From Thermaceae bacterium (GTDB lineage: Bacteria > Deinococcota > Deinococci > Deinococcales > Marinithermaceae), in the NCBI GenBank assembly GCA_027067955.1, contig JAMOUW010000083.1, forward strand, positions 1-64,000: a DNA stretch of 64,000 nt, in the 5' to 3' direction. The first letter of the stretch is position 1, and every line of letters starts with the position of its first letter. The notes under the pieces were generated by a model, which was not told the origin of the DNA, did no database searches, and worked only from the letters and a program-made list of their open reading frames with translations. Both the position numbers and the translations under genes were made by a program. This document shows positions 52,157 through 61,480 of this stretch, in pieces.

Positions 52157-52190
52157 TTGTGACGCTTTTGTGACGGTCGCCCGCTAGGCT
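52157..52190 (+). promoter_or_regulatory. Direct-repeat promoter of lipoprotein gene 3
   Basis: TTGTGACG at 52157-52164 and 52168-52175, 11 bp apart, 9 nt, TAGGCT (52185-52190). Nearly identical over ~40 bp to the copy at 53416. Confidence 0.68.
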
Positions 52191-52211
52191 GCCGCCATGA
52201 GGGGAGCAAGC

Positions 52212-53192
52212 ATGAAACGACTAGATAGATGGCTCGTTGGTTTCGTACTCTTAGTGGCATTGGCGGCCTGCCAGACGGCGGCGCCGCCAGATACCACGGC
52301 CCCGCAGATCGTTTCGGTAACCCCGGCGGATAGTTCTACCGGCGTTACTGGCGCTGCTAAGATTAAGATCCAGTTCAGCGAACCGATGGACATCGTTTCG
52401 ACTCAGGCGGCCTACTCGTCCGACAGTGATGGTATCAAGCCGGCTCAGGTCACCTTTACCTGGGAAGATGCCGGTAAGCGGCTGGTCATTACCCCCAACG
52501 CCCCGCTAGCCTACAGCCCCGACGAAGACTACAAGACCTATTCCTTCACCCTCTCCACCGCCGCCACCGACAAGGCGGGCAACCCCCTGGCCGCGGCGAA
52601 GTCTGCCAGCTTTAGCACCTTGCGCACCTTAACGAGCAATCTGGATCCAGAAAGAATCGATGGCGTAGTTTACTTCTCTCACGAAGAGACCAACGGTGGC
52701 GAAGAATCATATGGGGCGGGTAGTTCGGGTACTAAAGCTTTTGCGGGTATGACCGATACGAGCGTGGGAGACTACTACTGCAACAAAGCCTTTTTCTCGT
52801 TCGCCCTGACCGGCTTACCAGAAGGAACGGAAGAGGTTCTGGCCGCAAAGTTGGGCTTGTACTCCACGTTGGTCGGTGACGCTAGCTCGTTGAGTTTCGT
52901 GCTGGATCACGTCGACTTTGGCGATGGACTAGACGAAGGCGACTATGACACGCCCGTTTACAAGACGGGCGAGGGTACGTACGCCTCTTTTGGCAACGGT
53001 GCCATTACCCAGTTTGACGTTGGCGACTGGGTACAGACCAGCTTCGCCGCTGGCGACGACCACTTCCAGGTGCGCGTCTCGATGACGGGAACGTGCTCGA
53101 GCTCGTTAACTGACAGCACCGATGGTTACGATTTTGGAACCAGCGAGTCTACGAACAAGCCCACGCTCGAAGTCAAGTACTACGCTCCTTGA
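52212..53192 (+). CDS. Ig-like (SbsA-type) lipoprotein 3
   Basis: 326 residues. Lipobox LAAC. Conserved QFSEPMDIVSTQAAY, VTFTWEDAGKRLVI, FSTLRTL, FFSFALTGLP, LDHVDFGDGLDEGD and LEVKYYAP. Cys in DYYCNKAFFSF and TGTCSSS likely form a disulfide. Start at 52212 has GGGGAG 6 nt upstream. Its own direct-repeat promoter lies 22 nt upstream of the start. Confidence 0.75.
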   Translation: MKRLDRWLVGFVLLVALAACQTAAPPDTTAPQIVSVTPADSSTGVTGAAKIKIQFSEPMDIVSTQAAYSSDSDGIKPAQVTFTWEDAGKRLVITPNAPLAYSPDEDYKTYSFTLSTAATDKAGNPLAAAKSASFSTLRTLTSNLDPERIDGVVYFSHEETNGGEESYGAGSSGTKAFAGMTDTSVGDYYCNKAFFSFALTGLPEGTEEVLAAKLGLYSTLVGDASSLSFVLDHVDFGDGLDEGDYDTPVYKTGEGTYASFGNGAITQFDVGDWVQTSFAAGDDHFQVRVSMTGTCSSSLTDSTDGYDFGTSESTNKPTLEVKYYAP

Positions 53193-53415
53193 AACCTCTT
53201 TCGCTACTTTTTCGACCGCAATAGGATAACGGGGATTTTGGTCGGTGCAGTTGGGGTATGAAAAAACGCCAAGCCATTTTGTGCCCGAAGCCAGAGGGAA
53301 GCATATTTGTGGGAATTTGACGCGCGATCTTATCAGCCTGCTTTGCATTCTGGCGATACGGATTTGGCCCCGGATAAGAATACGAAGCCAGAAACATATA
53401 GGAGATATGGGTGGT

Positions 53416-53449
53416 TTGTGACGCTTTTGTGACGGTCGCCCGCTAGGCT
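53416..53449 (+). promoter_or_regulatory. Direct-repeat promoter of lipoprotein gene 4
   Basis: TTGTGACG at 53416-53423 and 53427-53434, 11 bp apart, 9 nt, TAGGCT (53444-53449). Confidence 0.68.
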
Positions 53450-53470
53450 GCCGCTTCGAAGGGAGCAGAC

Positions 53471-54454
53471 ATGAGACAAGCAAATGTATGGTTCGTCGGT
53501 TTAGCTTTGCTGGTGGTGCTGGCGGCCTGCCAGGCAACGGCGCCGAAGAACGGCGACGAAAGCAAAGACACCACCGCACCCGAGATCGTCGCGATCGAAC
53601 CCGCCAACGGCGCCACGGGTGTCGTCAAAACCGCCAGGATCACTATCGAGTTCAGCGAGCCGATGGACACCGCCAGCGTCGAAGATGCTTACGGCTCGAG
53701 CAGCGACGGCATCAAACCGGGCCAGGTAACCTTCACCTGGGAAGACGCGGACAAAAAGCTGGTGATCACGCCTGCCGCGGAGCTGGCCTACAGCTCCAAC
53801 GCCACCCCCATCATCTATAGCTTCGCCATTGCCGGTAGCGCCGCCGACAAGGCGGGCAATACTCTCGGAAGCACGCTCGTCAGCAGTTTCAGCACCTTGC
53901 GAACCCTCACCGCTACCCTGGCGGCCGAGAGCATCGACGGTTACATCGAAGATGACGGTACGGGTAGCTATGCAGCACGCACCGGTGGCAGCCCGGTATT
54001 TGCGGGCATCGTGGATTCTTCGGGAGGCCCCTTCTCCTGTTCCCGCGCCTTCTTCTCATTTTCGCTTTCCGGCCTGCCCAAAAACATGACCGAGCTCACC
54101 GGCGCCGATTTGCAACTGTACACCAAGAAGTACTCCAGCTCCAGTTTCAGCAATGCTTTTTTGATCGCCCACGTCGATTATGGCGACAGCCTCGACGATG
54201 GCGACTTCAAAGGACCGCTCTTTTCCGGCAGCAAGATCGAAACGATCAGTTTGGGGGATCAGGTCACCAACCACCGTGACGTGGCCGAATGGCTGCGGGC
54301 CAGCATCGATGCCGGCGGCGAACGCTTTCAGGTTCGTTTGTGGATGGACGGATGCGCCTCGCAGAGCGTGGACGCCAAGTACGGTTACGACATCAATTCC
54401 TCGGAAGCAAGCACCGACAAACCCCGGCTGGTGGTTTCCTACCTCGCCCCCTAG
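53471..54454 (+). CDS. Ig-like (SbsA-type) lipoprotein 4
   Basis: 327 residues. Lipobox LAAC. IEFSEPMDTASVEDAY, VTFTWEDADKKLVI, FSTLRTL, FFSFSLSGLP, AHVDYGDSLDDGD and LVVSYLAP. Cys in FSCSRAFFSF and DGCASQ. Most like lipoprotein 3, so a recent copy. The hairpin at 54473 ends the transcript inside the convergent SDR gene. The stop overlaps that gene by 4 bp. Confidence 0.75.
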   Translation: MRQANVWFVGLALLVVLAACQATAPKNGDESKDTTAPEIVAIEPANGATGVVKTARITIEFSEPMDTASVEDAYGSSSDGIKPGQVTFTWEDADKKLVITPAAELAYSSNATPIIYSFAIAGSAADKAGNTLGSTLVSSFSTLRTLTATLAAESIDGYIEDDGTGSYAARTGGSPVFAGIVDSSGGPFSCSRAFFSFSLSGLPKNMTELTGADLQLYTKKYSSSSFSNAFLIAHVDYGDSLDDGDFKGPLFSGSKIETISLGDQVTNHRDVAEWLRASIDAGGERFQVRLWMDGCASQSVDAKYGYDINSSEASTDKPRLVVSYLAP

Positions 54455-55239
54455 ATCCTGCGCCCGCCTTTGCGGCCGCCCCGAAGGGCGGCCGTTCTTT
54501 CGGCCGCAGCGACCAGGCGCACCCGCCAGCTCGCCGGCAGCGCCCGCAGCAGCCTGAGCGGCCAGGCCAGCCGCCGTGGGAAGGCCACCTCGAAGCCGGG
54601 GCGCGCAAGCCCCCGGGCGATGATGTGTGCGGCCTCGTCCGCACTGAGCATGAAGGGCATAGGGAATTCGTTGGCCGCGACGATCGGTGTTTTTACGAAG
54701 CCGGGGCTGATGAGCCTCAGATCGATGTTCTCGCGCTGCAGCCCGGCCCACAGCGCCTCGGCGTAGTAGCCGAGCGCCGCCTTGCTGGTGCCGTAGCCGC
54801 TGGTGCGCGGCAGCCCCATGTACCCTGCCAGCGAGCCCACCAGCGCGATCGTGCCCCCGCCCGCTTCGCGCATGCGCGGCCTGAGGGCGTCGAGGGCGTA
54901 GGCCGCGCCCAGCAGGTTGACGTCGAGGTGTTTCTTCAGGTTTTCCGCGGTGTCGTCACGCCCGGCGCGCTTGAAGGCTGCCCCCGCGTTCAGGATGGCC
55001 AGATCGATGGGGCCTTCCTTTTCCCAGATCTCGCCCACTACCCGCGCCACCGCCTCCGGGTCGGTGACATCGAGGGGGTAGGCCGCGCCACCCGTTTCGC
55101 GGGCCACCTCCGCCAGCTTCTCTGCGTTGCGGCTGGAGATGATCACCCGCACGCCTGCACCCGCGTAATACCGTGCCAGCGCGCGCCCGATGCCGCTCGA
55201 GCCCCCGGTGATCCAGACGCGCCGGTGACTTTTGCCCAT
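54451..55239 (-). CDS. Short-chain dehydrogenase/reductase
   Basis: 262 residues. TGGSSGIGRALA, NAGAAFK, catalytic Ser in VGSLAG and YGTSKAA, then ISPGFVKTPI. The basic C-terminal tail is encoded over the terminator of lipoprotein 4. The ATG follows TAAACT by 6 nt (leaderless). Sequence resembles KDSR/3-oxoacyl reductase-like SDRs with a hydrophobic C-terminal part, but the substrate is unknown. Confidence 0.88.
   Translation of the reverse strand: MGKSHRRVWITGGSSGIGRALARYYAGAGVRVIISSRNAEKLAEVARETGGAAYPLDVTDPEAVARVVGEIWEKEGPIDLAILNAGAAFKRAGRDDTAENLKKHLDVNLLGAAYALDALRPRMREAGGGTIALVGSLAGYMGLPRTSGYGTSKAALGYYAEALWAGLQRENIDLRLISPGFVKTPIVAANEFPMPFMLSADEAAHIIARGLARPGFEVAFPRRLAWPLRLLRALPASWRVRLVAAAERTAALRGGRKGGRRI
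54473..54500 (+). terminator. Terminator of lipoprotein 4, inside the SDR gene
   Basis: CGGCCGCCC-CGAA-GGGCGGCCG then TTCTTTC: a 9-bp stem with stable tetraloop, 18 nt after the lipoprotein stop. It lies within the last codons of the opposite gene. Confidence 0.8.
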
Positions 55240-55394
55240 GCGTTCAGTTTAGCGCGCTGCCGGTACCGTATTCTTGGCTGCCGCGAATGATCCGGTCACC
55301 TGGCGCCGCTGGCGTGTGCTTTTGCAGACGGGGTCGCCAGACTCTCGCAGGAACCGCTTTAGCGCTGCAGAGATGGACCGGTCCGTGGGTCTGG

Positions 55395-57074
55395 CTAGTC
55401 CACCACCTCGAACCCCAGCTCGGCGGCGCGGTCCACGAAGAACTGGATGTTCTCGCTTTTCGTCTGCCCGCCCAGGCTTTTGCGGTCCCAGGCCTCCTCG
55501 GCTGCCAGGATCATTGTTTCGGCCAGGCAGGCCGGCACCAGGTCGGGCCCGCCGAAGCGCAGGTCCAGGTTCACCTCGGCCTCGCCGGGCAGGCGCACCA
55601 CCCCGCCGGGGATGACGCGCACGCCCGGCACGTCCTTCACCGCCGGGTCCACGTCGGGGGGCACTCCCTCGTCGTAGATCCAGGCGCCTGGCTTTACGAA
55701 ATCGGGGAAGATGACCGCCCCCGGGTCGGAGGTGGCGGTGAAGACCAGGTCGGCTTCCTTGATGGCGGGGATCTCGGTCGTCGTCACGATCTCGGTACCC
55801 GCCCCCTTGCGGGCCACCATCCGGCGCAGGGTTTCAGCGCTCTTCTCGAGGCGTTCGAGGTTGCGCCCCACCAGGATCAGCCGTCCCACCAGCGGCGCGA
55901 TCTGGCGGGCGATGCCGAAGGCCACCACCCCGTTCGCGCCCACCACCGCGGCGGTCACCTTCGAAAGCGGCTTGCCTTCGCGCTCCGCGCGCTCGAGGAT
56001 CTGCGGGATCGCCGCCTTGACGGTGCCGGCGGTGTAGGCTCCGCCGTTGGTCACCTGGATCTCGGGTACCGCCTCCTGTACCTTCAGGCCCTTGTCGCCC
56101 ACCACGCTCCAGAAGGCCCCGAGCCCGAAGACGGTGGCTCCCAGCTCGGCGGCTAGCCGTGCACCCTGGATGGCGCGGCGGGTGGCCAGTTCGGGCTTGC
56201 CGGTGATCTGGTGGGGGAGGAGCGGCGCTGAGATGAGGTAGCAGCGAACCTCGCGGCCGCCTTTGGTGCGCACCCCGCGGATCTCGCCCACCTTCATGGG
56301 CCGGAAGCGTTCGGCCAGACGCTCGACCCAGGTTTGTTTGATCAGGCCGGCACGCACCAGCGGGCGCAGCCAGGCGAAGCGGGGACTTTGCCAGAAATCC
56401 TCGAGGGTGAGCGGGTGGATCATGAAGGCGCAGACCACCTGGTCCCTGCCCGGCAGGGGTGCGGGTTCCCCCAACCGGGGCTCGGTGCCCTCGAGAATGC
56501 GCCCCAGGTTTTCCTTGTAGCGCCAGATCACCACCGCGGCCAGAATCCAGGCGAGCACCTGTGCGAGCGTGCTTACCGGCAGGAACATGAGCACCAGCGC
56601 CAGCGTGAAGGCCAGTGTAACCACCGCCAGCGAGTAGTAGCCGCTGAGGGCAAAGGCGATGAGCGCGAAAACGAAGGGCAGGAAGGCCTGCAGGTAAGGA
56701 TAGCCGGTGACCGAGAGTCCGGCCAGGATACCCGTAAGTAAACCGCCGCCGCGGGCCCGGAAGGGGCGTTCGGGTGCCAGGAAGGGTGGCGGGTTGAGGT
56801 GTCCCAGATATGCGGCCAGCGCCAGCAGCAAAGCGGCCTCGAGCCCCAGCCCCCGCGCCAGGTAGACTGCGAGGAAGCCCTTGAAGATGTCCAGGCCGAA
56901 GGCCAGCAGCACCGGGCCGGCGCCGAGGACGCGCACGGCGCTTTCGAAGCCCAGGTTGTAGACCGAGGCCAGGCGCGGGCTCTTGCCCGTGATTCGGCGC
57001 ACCGCCCAGTATCCGAGTGGCACGGCGCCGATCAGGTAAGCGAGCAAAGCAAGGGGAATTACGGTCCAGGTCAA
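55395..57074 (-). CDS. PlsY-like membrane domain fused to an acyl-ACP/CoA reductase-like domain
   Basis: 559 residues. Residues ~1-205: six helices resembling glycerol-3-phosphate acyltransferase PlsY, with LIGAVPLGYWAVR at the start, GHLNPPPFL and the ending RYKENLGRILEGTEPRLG; the PlsY glycine-rich and GGKG motifs are degenerate. Residues ~210-559: like long-chain acyl-ACP reductases (COG5322): FMIHPLTLEDFW, KVGEIRGVRTKGGREV, GATVFGLGAFWSVVG, VTNGGAYTAGT, and NAD(P) fold AAVVGANGVVAFGIARQ. It may make fatty aldehydes at the membrane. Confidence 0.72.
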   Translation of the reverse strand: MTWTVIPLALLAYLIGAVPLGYWAVRRITGKSPRLASVYNLGFESAVRVLGAGPVLLAFGLDIFKGFLAVYLARGLGLEAALLLALAAYLGHLNPPPFLAPERPFRARGGGLLTGILAGLSVTGYPYLQAFLPFVFALIAFALSGYYSLAVVTLAFTLALVLMFLPVSTLAQVLAWILAAVVIWRYKENLGRILEGTEPRLGEPAPLPGRDQVVCAFMIHPLTLEDFWQSPRFAWLRPLVRAGLIKQTWVERLAERFRPMKVGEIRGVRTKGGREVRCYLISAPLLPHQITGKPELATRRAIQGARLAAELGATVFGLGAFWSVVGDKGLKVQEAVPEIQVTNGGAYTAGTVKAAIPQILERAEREGKPLSKVTAAVVGANGVVAFGIARQIAPLVGRLILVGRNLERLEKSAETLRRMVARKGAGTEIVTTTEIPAIKEADLVFTATSDPGAVIFPDFVKPGAWIYDEGVPPDVDPAVKDVPGVRVIPGGVVRLPGEAEVNLDLRFGGPDLVPACLAETMILAAEEAWDRKSLGGQTKSENIQFFVDRAAELGFEVVD

Positions 57075-57113
57075 AACGAGCCTCCCTAGCTGGTAGCAGT
57101 TTACTTCAGTTTG

Positions 57114-57581
57114 CTAGCCCGCCAGCCACTCGAGCCCTTTCAGCACCCCCGTGGCCGCCAGCGTGACCAGTATGCCGGCAATGAGGACTCCCAGGGCGAT
57201 AGCCGGCCCCGCGTAGCGCTTCTTGAGCCCCAGCACCACCGCGATCAGGGCGCCGGTCCAGGCGCCGCTGCCGGGTAGCGGCACGGCCACGAAGAGCAGC
57301 AGCCCCAGCGCCCCGAACCGCTGCACGGTGTCTTCGCTCCTGAGGCGCACGCGCGCCTCCAGCCGGTCCCACCAGCGCTTGAACCATGAAAGGCGCTCGA
57401 GCCAGGCCACCACCCCCGGTACCAGCCAGAGCAAGAGCGGCACCACGAGCAGGTTACCCATAAGCGCCGCGGCCAGCGCTGCCAGCGGGGAAAGCCCCAG
57501 CCCCAGCCCCAGGGGAATGGCCCCGCGCAGCTCCACTACCGGGAGCATGCTTACGAAAGCCACCCAGAGCCAGCTGGACAT
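57114..57581 (-). CDS. Small multidrug export-type membrane protein (COG2426)
   Basis: 155 residues with about four helices. MLPVVELRGAIPLGLGLG and VPLPGSGAWTGALIA match the Sm_multidrug_ex family. The start at 57581 (MSSWLW) fits family starts; ATG 57608 lies in the T tract of the upstream terminator. True substrate unknown. Confidence 0.75.
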   Translation of the reverse strand: MSSWLWVAFVSMLPVVELRGAIPLGLGLGLSPLAALAAALMGNLLVVPLLLWLVPGVVAWLERLSWFKRWWDRLEARVRLRSEDTVQRFGALGLLLFVAVPLPGSGAWTGALIAVVLGLKKRYAGPAIALGVLIAGILVTLAATGVLKGLEWLAG

Positions 57582-57611
57582 TCCGGAAACCGCCACGCCC
57601 CCCAGCATAAA

Positions 57612-57633
57612 CGGCGCGGCCGCGGCCGCGCCG
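57612..57633 (-). terminator. Hairpin after rplT
   Basis: A 22-bp perfect GC palindrome (CGGCGCGGCC...), followed on the minus strand by TTTATG; 18 nt past the rplT stop. Confidence 0.55.
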
Positions 57634-57650
57634 TGGATTTTCGCACGCGA

Positions 57651-58001
57651 TCAGGCGTTCTTGGCCTGTTCAACCAGCGTCGCGAACCCCGCCGGATCGC
57701 GCACGGCGATGTCGGCCAGCATCTTGCGGTCGATCTCGATGCCCGCGGCCTTGAGGCCGTGCATCAGCCTGGAGTAGCTGATGCCGTTCTGGCGCGCCGC
57801 GGCGTTGATGCGGGCGATCCAGAGGCGGCGGAAGACCCGCTTCTTCTTGCGACGGTCGGCGTAGCTGTGCTCGGCCGCGTTGAGCAGGGTTTCCTGGGCG
57901 CGCTTGATGTTCTTGGAACGGCTGCCCCAGTAACCCTTGGCCTGCTTGAGGATCTTTTTGTGCTTGCGGCGGCGGACGACGCCCGTTTTTGCTCTTGGCA
58001 T
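57651..58001 (-). CDS. rplT: 50S ribosomal protein L20
   Basis: 116 residues: [63 protein letters not shown]. Binds 23S rRNA early in assembly. It lies 9 bp after rpmI. Confidence 0.97.
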   Translation of the reverse strand: MPRAKTGVVRRRKHKKILKQAKGYWGSRSKNIKRAQETLLNAAEHSYADRRKKKRVFRRLWIARINAAARQNGISYSRLMHGLKAAGIEIDRKMLADIAVRDPAGFATLVEQAKNA

Positions 58002-58010
58002 GGCGGCCTC

Positions 58011-58208
58011 CTAGTCGTAGGGCAGGAGCTCGCGGATGCGGCGCGCCTCGCCCTCGGCAAGCACGAACTTCTTGCCCTTGCTGCGAATCTTCTTGCCCGA
58101 CTTGTGCCAGTTAAGGTGTCGTTTGCCCGGCCGGCTGGCCAGGACCTTGCCACGGGCGGAAACCTTGACCCGCCCCTTGGCGCCCTTGTGGGTCTTCATC
58201 TTCGGCAT
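58011..58208 (-). CDS. rpmI: 50S ribosomal protein L35
   Basis: 65 residues: MPKMKTHKGAKGRVKVSARGKVL, RRIRELLPYD. Second gene of infC-rpmI-rplT, but here with its own promoter and separated from infC by a terminator. Confidence 0.97.
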   Translation of the reverse strand: MPKMKTHKGAKGRVKVSARGKVLASRPGKRHLNWHKSGKKIRSKGKKFVLAEGEARRIRELLPYD

Positions 58209-58271
58209 ACTTCTTCCTCCGCTGGCCGGGCGCCCCGTAGGGTCTTGTTGAGCCCGAGCGCAGCAAACGCC

Positions 58272-58301
58272 AGTCTAGCACACGGGCCCCGCCCCCGTCA
58301 C
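58272..58301 (-). promoter_or_regulatory. Promoter of rpmI-rplT
   Basis: GTGACG (plus 58296-58301), 18 bp, TAGACT (plus 58272-58277) with TGC before it (extended -10). The leader is about 57 nt. The rest of the 58209-58496 gap holds inverted repeats AACAC-N5-GTGTT (58321-58335) and CTGACACGT/AGGTATCAG (58341-58359). Confidence 0.55.
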
Positions 58302-58455
58302 CCCGCGGAATATGCAAATTAACACGCCGGGTGTTGAAAACTGACACGTTAGGTATCAGTTTTTGCCCTTTGGCACTAAAAGGCCGCCGGCGGCAGATCT
58401 CTTTGCGCGCCCCATAACCCGACGGGAAGCGGAACTCCCTGCACGCAAAAACAAA

Positions 58456-58473
58456 CGCGGCCCGAAGGCCGCG
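58456..58473 (-). terminator. Terminator after infC
   Basis: Minus strand CGCGGCC-TTCG-GGCCGCG, then TTTGTTTTTG. It separates infC from rpmI-rplT. Confidence 0.8.
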
Positions 58474-58496
58474 GGAAAGAGCTATGGTCGGGGCCG

Positions 58497-59114
58497 TTAC
58501 TCCTGCGCGGCTTCTTTCTTGGGCGCTTCGGAGGAGGGCTCCTCGCGTTCGGGGCGCGCCTTACTGCGTTTGTCGGGCGGGATGGGGGCGAGCACCATGT
58601 TCATGTCGCGCCCGGCCATCAGCGGCTTCATCTCCACCACGGCGATCTCGGAGAGATCCTCGGCCACCCGGTCGAGGATTTTCTTGCCCAGCTCGGGGTG
58701 GGCCATCTCGCGGCCGCGGAACATGATGGTCACCTTGACCTTGTGACCGGCCTCGAGAAAACGGCGTACGTGACCGAGCTTGGTTTGATAGTCGTGTTCG
58801 TCTATTTTGACCCGGAACTTGATCGACTTCATTTCCTGGCGCTTCGACTTCTTGCGGGCTTCTTTCTCGGCTTGCTGCTGTTCGTAGCGCCATTTGCCGT
58901 AGTCGAGCAGCTTGGCCACCGGGGGGCTGGCGGTCGGACCGACGAGGACCAGGTCCAGCTCCTTTTCCCGGGCCAGCTCGAGCGCCTGCCGGGTTTCCAT
59001 GATGCCTAGTTGTTCGCCGGATTCGTCGATTACACGGAGCTGTCTGACGCGAATTTGTTCGTTAATACGATGCTGAGTTTTCGTGGGGGGCGGTACCCTT
59101 CCTCTTCTTCTAAT
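58497..59114 (-). CDS. infC: Translation initiation factor IF-3, AUU start
   Basis: 205 residues. Body: NEQIRVRQLRVIDESGEQLG, LDLVLVGPTASPPVAKLLDYGKWRYE, IDEHDYQTKLGHVRRFLEAGHKVKVTIMFRGREMAH. No ATG, GTG or TTG precedes the conserved N-terminus in frame with a ribosome site. Instead ATT at 59114 lies 7 nt after a perfect GGAGGTG. An AUU start lets IF-3 repress its own synthesis, as in E. coli. The C-terminal tail of ~30 residues (Pro, Glu, Lys rich) extends past the usual end. Confidence 0.9.
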   Translation of the reverse strand: MRRRGRVPPPTKTQHRINEQIRVRQLRVIDESGEQLGIMETRQALELAREKELDLVLVGPTASPPVAKLLDYGKWRYEQQQAEKEARKKSKRQEMKSIKFRVKIDEHDYQTKLGHVRRFLEAGHKVKVTIMFRGREMAHPELGKKILDRVAEDLSEIAVVEMKPLMAGRDMNMVLAPIPPDKRSKARPEREEPSSEAPKKEAAQE

Positions 59115-59480
59115 CCTTGCTCACCTCCAGATGGTGTACTTCCCCTGTGCGGGGGGAGCCGAATTGAGTGTACACGAAGGGCCGCATGCGCTGCAATCGC
59201 TTGTTGTAGCCGCTCGCAGTTGGCGACGCACGATTCATAGCCTGCCGCCAGCTGGCAGAGTGCAAATTCCTTCGCAGACTGGCGGTCGTTTGCGAACCCC
59301 GGCGGCACGCCGATAGCGGGCGCTCGCCGGGGCCGCCGACGTACCATCAAAAAGCTAGCCCTAGCTGGCCTTACTCCTGCCTCTTACTAAAATGGAGACT
59401 TGTGCTAGCCGACTGCCAAATTAACCGCAGCCTCGAAGGACCATTTGATTTTCAGACATAGCCGAGTAGCGGCGGTCAAA
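59115..59480. other. infC upstream region and dnaB junction
   Basis: Contains the infC promoter (59167-59196), a minus-strand open stretch with GVPPGFANDRQSAKEFAL that is not recognised, and, at 59405-59500 on the minus strand, a short tail [19 protein letters not shown] reminiscent of a transposase end. No complete gene is supported; possibly an IS remnant that cut dnaB. Confidence 0.35.
59167..59196 (-). promoter_or_regulatory. Promoter of infC
   Basis: TTGCAG (plus 59191-59196), 18 bp, TACACT (plus 59167-59172). The start point is expected about 45 nt before the AUU codon. Confidence 0.5.
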
Positions 59481-59506
59481 GTTCTAAAGGCTTCAAAAAA
59501 GGTGGG

Positions 59507-59854
59507 GGCAGCCAGCAGGAGATCGCCGCCATAAGCCGCGGCCTCAAGGGGCTGGCGCGCGAACTTGAGGTGCCGGTGGTGGCGCTCAGCCAGCTTAGCC
59601 GCGCTGTCGAGAGCCGCCCCAACAAACGGCCCATGCTCAGCGACCTGCGCGAGTCGGGATCCATCGAGCAGGACGCCGACCTGGTGCTCTTCATCTACCG
59701 CGACGACTACTACAACGAACACTCAGAAAAGGCGGGTATCGCCGAGATAATCATCGGCAAGCAGCGTAACGGACCGGTAGGGACCGTGGAGCTGCAATTC
59801 CACGCCGCCCACGTGCGCTTCAACGACCTGGCCCACGGCCATGGCGATTTCTGA
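59507..59854 (+). pseudogene. dnaB: 3' remnant of replicative DNA helicase
   Basis: About 115 codons in frame with the end of Dna[92 protein letters not shown]. The upstream frame has a TAG at 59459 and no helicase N-terminus. So the 5' two-thirds are missing; the full gene must be elsewhere. It ends at the bidirectional terminator. Confidence 0.85.
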
Positions 59855-59871
59855 ACTCAAACGAGCAAAAG

Positions 59872-59892
59872 CCGGGGCGCGGCGCGCCCCGG
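59872..59892. terminator. Bidirectional terminator
   Basis: CCGGGGCGC-GGC-GCGCCCCGG; followed by TCTTTTC on plus and by CTTTTGC on minus. Serves the dnaB remnant and the proline operon. Confidence 0.85.
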
Positions 59893-59908
59893 TCTTTTCT
59901 TGTGCCGC

Positions 59909-61462
<1,554 letters not shown>

Positions 61463-61480
61463 GCTTACCGCCTCCTTTTA

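Noticed and set aside
59000-59000. ATG at 59000 as the infC start
   Set aside because: It would remove the conserved NEQIRVRQ region; ATT 59114 has a much better ribosome site.
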